NCBI GenBank assembly: GCA_046329815.1
Contig: JAXLTY010000003.1
Span: forward strand, 310,001-374,000
DNA length: 64,000 nucleotides
Direction of reading: 5' to 3'
Source: JADJSS01 sp046329815
Lineage (GTDB): Bacteria; Bacteroidota; Bacteroidia; Chitinophagales; JADIYW01
A program made the position numbers and the translations under genes. Below are positions 60,332 to 64,000 of the stretch, piece after piece (the first letter of the stretch is position 1; every line of letters begins with the position of its first letter). The notes beneath the pieces are model-generated. The model ran no database searches. It was not told where the DNA came from and worked only from the letters and a program-made list of their open reading frames with translations.

Positions 60332-61989
60332 TGAAGAAAATAGGAAAAATAATTGCCACCGAAAAAGTCCCGACAACAGTAGATGAGTTCTACTTTTGGA
60401 CTGACAAACATTTAATCATCAAACCTTTTGATGTAGTAAAAGTTCAGCATATCAAAAACTCTGTAACCTTTGGTGTTGTAGAGGAAATTTCACACTTAAC
60501 TGATGGTGCAAGTTTTCTTGCAGGCTATATTTCAAGCGACTTTGGAGAAGTTGAATCAAGAAGCAACACTCAAAGAATTGGAATGAACTATGTTAAAGCT
60601 AAGGTTGTCGCAAACTCTGAAAATATTTACACACCAGTATTAGATGGTTACACCGTTTCATTAGCAGATGAAGAAGATGTAAAAATGGCATTAGGTCTAA
60701 AAGGAATTAAAAATCCTTTGCCTTGTGGAGTTATTGAAATGTATGAGGACGAAGATAAAATCACCGTTCCGGTGCATTTTAATTCTCATTTTTTAATTGG
60801 ACCAGAAGGAGCCCACTTAAATATTTCGGGAATTTCAGGATTAGCGTCTAAAACTTCCTATGCAATGTTTTTACTGAAAGCAATTCAGGAGCAATATTTA
60901 AAAAATGACAGCAATGAAAGCGTTGCATTCGTATTGCTGAATGTAAAAGGCAGGGACTTATTGGCAATTGACGAACCCAATGACGAATTAACCGACAGCG
61001 ATTTACAGATTTATAAGGATTTGGAACTTGAAGTATCACCATTTAAGAATGTGAAATACTTCTATCCCTATTCAAAGGATATAAAATCTACAACCTATGC
61101 TGACACCAGAGATGTAGAGAGCCAAAAGCAATTGAAAAAAGCATTTCAATACAAATACTTATTTGAGAACGATAAAGAGAGTTTGGACTTGCTTTTTTCA
61201 AATATTGACGACCCAACTCAATCAATGGAATCAATCGTTAATTACATAACTTCAGGAGAAGGGCATTTTAACGGTATTACAAATTGGGAAGACTTAAAAG
61301 AGGAAATTAAAAAGCATCAAGAAAAGGGCGACACAGGCAAAGACAAAACAATTTCTGTTTTGAGTTGGAGAAAATTTTATCGCCTTTTCCGAAAAGCATT
61401 AGAAAGAAACTTATTCTTTTCAAACTCTTTGAAGCGTGACGGAACCGAAGTTCGTTTACAAGAATCAATCAAGCAGATTAAGAAAAACGATATTCACGTA
61501 ATTGACATTGCAAAACTTGACGAAGAAGCACAGGGCTTTGTTTTTGGTGATGTGATGCGAGCAATTTACGATTTGAAACTTGGACAAATAACAGATAGAG
61601 AAGAAGCAGAAATCCCTTCAAAAATCGTGATTTTCATTGACGAGTTAAATAAGTATGGAAGCAAAGACGTTCCCAAGAACTCACCAATTTTAAGGCAGCT
61701 TTTAGATATTACCGAAAGAGGACGTTCATTAGGTATAATCTTATTTGCTGCCGAACAGTTCAAAAGCGACATTCACGATAGAGTTAAAGGTAATTGTGCA
61801 ACACACGCTTACGGCAGAACTAATGCAATTGAAATTTCAAAACCCGATTATCAGTTTGTTCCGCCAGTTTACAAATCAATGCTAACAAGGTTGAAACAGG
61901 GAGAATACATTTTACAAAATCCAGTGTTTAGGTCATTGCTTAACATCAAATTCCCTAGACCATTATACAAACAGTTTAAGAATGGATAA
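60331..61989 (+). CDS. HerA-like DNA-translocating ATPase
   Basis: 552 residues of the HerA/FtsK superfamily. N-terminal HAS-barrel-like beta domain (about 1-120), then the ATPase. The Walker A region reads SGISGLASKTS with K174 and T175. It lacks the usual glycine just before the lysine, so the loop is atypical. Walker B is IVIFIDEL with D437 and E438, and a conserved arginine region (ITERGRSLGIILFAAEQ) follows near 475. Expected to form a hexamer and feed DNA to the NurA-like nuclease. Overlaps the upstream gene by 1 and the downstream gene by 8 bases. Confidence 0.85.
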   Translation: MKKIGKIIATEKVPTTVDEFYFWTDKHLIIKPFDVVKVQHIKNSVTFGVVEEISHLTDGASFLAGYISSDFGEVESRSNTQRIGMNYVKAKVVANSENIYTPVLDGYTVSLADEEDVKMALGLKGIKNPLPCGVIEMYEDEDKITVPVHFNSHFLIGPEGAHLNISGISGLASKTSYAMFLLKAIQEQYLKNDSNESVAFVLLNVKGRDLLAIDEPNDELTDSDLQIYKDLELEVSPFKNVKYFYPYSKDIKSTTYADTRDVESQKQLKKAFQYKYLFENDKESLDLLFSNIDDPTQSMESIVNYITSGEGHFNGITNWEDLKEEIKKHQEKGDTGKDKTISVLSWRKFYRLFRKALERNLFFSNSLKRDGTEVRLQESIKQIKKNDIHVIDIAKLDEEAQGFVFGDVMRAIYDLKLGQITDREEAEIPSKIVIFIDELNKYGSKDVPKNSPILRQLLDITERGRSLGIILFAAEQFKSDIHDRVKGNCATHAYGRTNAIEISKPDYQFVPPVYKSMLTRLKQGEYILQNPVFRSLLNIKFPRPLYKQFKNG

Positions 61990-63526
61990 GAACTATAAAA
62001 CAGTAATTGGTAAAGATGTTATTGAATCACTTACAATTGGTATGTATGATGATTCAAGGTTTATTTACCGAGAGTATATTCAAAATGCAGCCGACCAAAT
62101 AGATAAGGCACGGCAACAAGGTTTGGTTGAAGATGGTGAAATTCACATCATAATTGACCCTGCAAAAAAAATCATATCAATTGAAGATGATGCAACAGGA
62201 ATTGAAGAAAAAAAGGTTGTTGAAATTCTAAAGAACATAGCACAATCAACAAAACAAAGAGGTGTTGACAAAGGATTCAGAGGAATTGGAAGATTAGGCG
62301 GATTAGGTTATTGCGAAAAACTTGTTTTTGAAACTTCTTTCAAGGGCGAACCTGTAAAATCAATAATGACTTGGGATGCAATTAAACTCAAAAGCATCAT
62401 CAATAACAGAAATCAAAAAGAAGAAGCATCAGCAGTTATTGATGCAGTTACTTCATTAGAGAAAGCCAAAGAAAAACCCGAATCTCATTATTTCAAGGTT
62501 ACTTTAATTGGTGTTACAAATAAAGACCTATTAGATGTTAAGGAAATCAGAAGTTACCTATCTATGGTTGCGCCAGTTCCTTTTAGCAATAAGTTTCTTT
62601 ATGCAAAAAAGATTTACGCTGAACTTGAAAAAGAAGGTATTAAGCTAGATGAATATAAAACGTTCGTCAATGCCGACCAACTTTTTAAAGGTTACAATTC
62701 ATACATCTACGAGGGAACTGATTCAACCAATAGAAAGAAAATTGGAGAAGTAATAGATCTTTTATTTTTCAAGGAATACGACAAAGAAAAAAATAAACTT
62801 TTTTGGGGTTGGTATGGTATAACTGAAAAAAATCAATCTCTTAACCAAATAAATTTTTCGAGAGGTTTTCGCCTCAGAAAATCAAATATTCAAATCGGTA
62901 ATGAAGATACTCTAACACGTTTTCATCGTGATAGAAGATTCCAGTTTTATTTTTTCGGAGAAGTTTATGGATTGCATCCCGACTTAATTCCAAATGCAAG
63001 ACGTGATAATTTTTCTGAAACCGATACCTATTATGATTTTGAGAATAAACTCAAACACTTCTTTCATACAACAATTCACAAGATTTGCTACACTGCATCG
63101 GACGTGAACAGTGCAGTAAAAGCTATTAACAACTACAATCAAATAGTTGAACAGTTTGAAAAGAAAAAAGAAGAAGGATTTATTGACAAAGCTGAACAAA
63201 AAACCTTCTTAGAAAATATCGAAAAGAAAAAGGAAGAAGCAGTAAAAGCAGAAAAAAAACTTGAAACAATAAAGGCAAAGTCAGCAGAAACGCTCACTCC
63301 TATTTCAAAGATTATTGAACGGGCAACTTCAAATCATACACTTGCAATTAAAAATGATGTTGACACAGAAGTAGCAACTAAACCCGTTTTCAGAACTGCT
63401 AAACTTTCAAGATTAAATAAGGGTGAGCAAAAGTTCCTTGGCAATATTTTCAGCATCATTCAAAATGTGCTACCAAAAGAAACAGCAGAATTATTAATCC
63501 AAAAGATTGAAGAAGAATATAAATAG
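61982..63526 (+). CDS. Hsp90/GHKL-type ATPase
   Basis: 514 residues. Bergerat fold: N-box REYIQNAADQ with E31 and N35, G1 box EDDATGI near 68-74, G2 box GFRGIGRLGGLGY near 98-110. A middle domain follows (about 190-370, ending LIPNARRDNF). A lysine/glutamate-rich coiled coil (about 385-425) leads to a short C-terminal helical domain. Such ATPases act as conformational switches in Hsp90, MutL, topoisomerases and several defence systems. It overlaps the HerA gene by 8 bases, so it belongs to the same functional unit. Confidence 0.82.
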   Translation: MDKNYKTVIGKDVIESLTIGMYDDSRFIYREYIQNAADQIDKARQQGLVEDGEIHIIIDPAKKIISIEDDATGIEEKKVVEILKNIAQSTKQRGVDKGFRGIGRLGGLGYCEKLVFETSFKGEPVKSIMTWDAIKLKSIINNRNQKEEASAVIDAVTSLEKAKEKPESHYFKVTLIGVTNKDLLDVKEIRSYLSMVAPVPFSNKFLYAKKIYAELEKEGIKLDEYKTFVNADQLFKGYNSYIYEGTDSTNRKKIGEVIDLLFFKEYDKEKNKLFWGWYGITEKNQSLNQINFSRGFRLRKSNIQIGNEDTLTRFHRDRRFQFYFFGEVYGLHPDLIPNARRDNFSETDTYYDFENKLKHFFHTTIHKICYTASDVNSAVKAINNYNQIVEQFEKKKEEGFIDKAEQKTFLENIEKKKEEAVKAEKKLETIKAKSAETLTPISKIIERATSNHTLAIKNDVDTEVATKPVFRTAKLSRLNKGEQKFLGNIFSIIQNVLPKETAELLIQKIEEEYK

Positions 63527-64000
63527 ATGAAAAGAAAAATTCTACTTGTAGAACCTAATTATAAAAACAAATACCCGCCAATCGGGTTGATGAAGATTGC
63601 TACATATCACCGCAACTTAGGTGATGATGTGAAATTTTTCAAAGGTGATTTGAAAGATCTTGTTGTTGACCAGCTTTTTGAAAAATGCCTCAGAAAACTA
63701 AAGTCTATTGATGGTAATGTTAATTGGATTCAAAAAGCATTCTTTATAAAACTGTATATCAAAACAGGAAAAAAAGAAAATCTTGAAATGTTAGACTTGG
63801 GACGTAGTAAATATGCTCCTTTCGTAATACAGGCTTTGGAAGAATATTCAAGAAAATTTCGCAGAAAAGAATATGAACAAGAACCTCATTGGGACAGAAT
63901 CTATGTTACAACTCTTTTTACCTTTTATTGGAAAATCACGGTTGAAACAATTCATTTCGTAAAGAAATTGGTTAAAGACCCGACCCAAATTTTTGTTGGT
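63527..64000 (+). CDS. Probable B12-binding/radical-SAM-type protein (partial)
   Basis: Starts with ATG directly after the TAG of the preceding gene and is open to the window edge (158 codons). The N-terminal MKRKILLVEPNYKNKYPPIGLMKIATYHR is typical of the Rossmann-like domain in front of B12-type radical SAM enzymes, and WDRIYVTTLFTFYW later fits that group. The cluster-binding CxxxCxxC motif would lie beyond the window, so the assignment is not proven. Fourth gene of the operon. Confidence 0.6.
   Translation, partial: MKRKILLVEPNYKNKYPPIGLMKIATYHRNLGDDVKFFKGDLKDLVVDQLFEKCLRKLKSIDGNVNWIQKAFFIKLYIKTGKKENLEMLDLGRSKYAPFVIQALEEYSRKFRRKEYEQEPHWDRIYVTTLFTFYWKITVETIHFVKKLVKDPTQIFVG

Overview
The window comes from a low-GC member of the Bacteroidota, possibly a Chitinophagales-like lineage. 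The evidence is the TAnnTTTG -7 promoter boxes, often only 4-5 nt before the start codon, the many short lipoproteins with SxxC-type lipoboxes, TonB-type carboxypeptidase-regulatory barrel proteins, a short NuoG without the molybdopterin domain, and a separate GlnRS beside GltX. The species cannot be named from the sequence.

Layout. 1-18.4 kb is housekeeping: metG (cut by the left edge), an LD-carboxypeptidase, a HIT protein, greA, a GT39-like membrane glycosyltransferase, a 2-hydroxyacid dehydrogenase with rsmA, pepA-pdxA, dprA, a Wzi/RemB-like barrel, TatD, a polysaccharide deacetylase and gltX. 18.6-42.6 kb mixes glnS, pcm, a TonB-receptor-like protein, a phosphohexomutase, an acyltransferase, a histidine kinase/LuxR regulator pair and many uncharacterised envelope proteins, including two tandem paralogues and a TPR gene broken by a frameshift. 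42.8-55.8 kb is one long minus-strand respiratory block: nuoG-H-[four-helix-bundle cassette]-I-J-K-[OmpA lipoprotein]-L-[78-aa membrane ORF]-M-N, then an enoyl-CoA hydratase, a lipoprotein and fumC. nuoA-F are not in the window.

55.8-64 kb is accessory DNA. It starts with a 12-unit array of 21-bp hairpins and a small gene behind two mutually exclusive hairpins. Next come four attC-like recombination sites that delimit three integron-type cassettes (two without a convincing ORF, one carrying a lipoprotein), with another lipoprotein gene directly before the first site. Last is a tightly coupled four-gene operon: NurA-like nuclease, HerA-like ATPase with an unusual P-loop, Hsp90/GHKL ATPase, and the start of a probable B12-binding/radical-SAM protein. 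This looks like an undescribed or little described genome-defence operon next to a mobile cassette array.

A second hidden layer is a family of 7-bp tandem repeats (GTNNNNA) at five gene junctions, three of them as inverted arms that abut stop and start codons. One pair of arms encloses the four-helix-bundle gene inside the nuo operon, which suggests a mobile cassette with ORF-less derivatives. A further repeat family (conserved loop, variable five-base stem) supplies the start codon and first codons of one lipoprotein.
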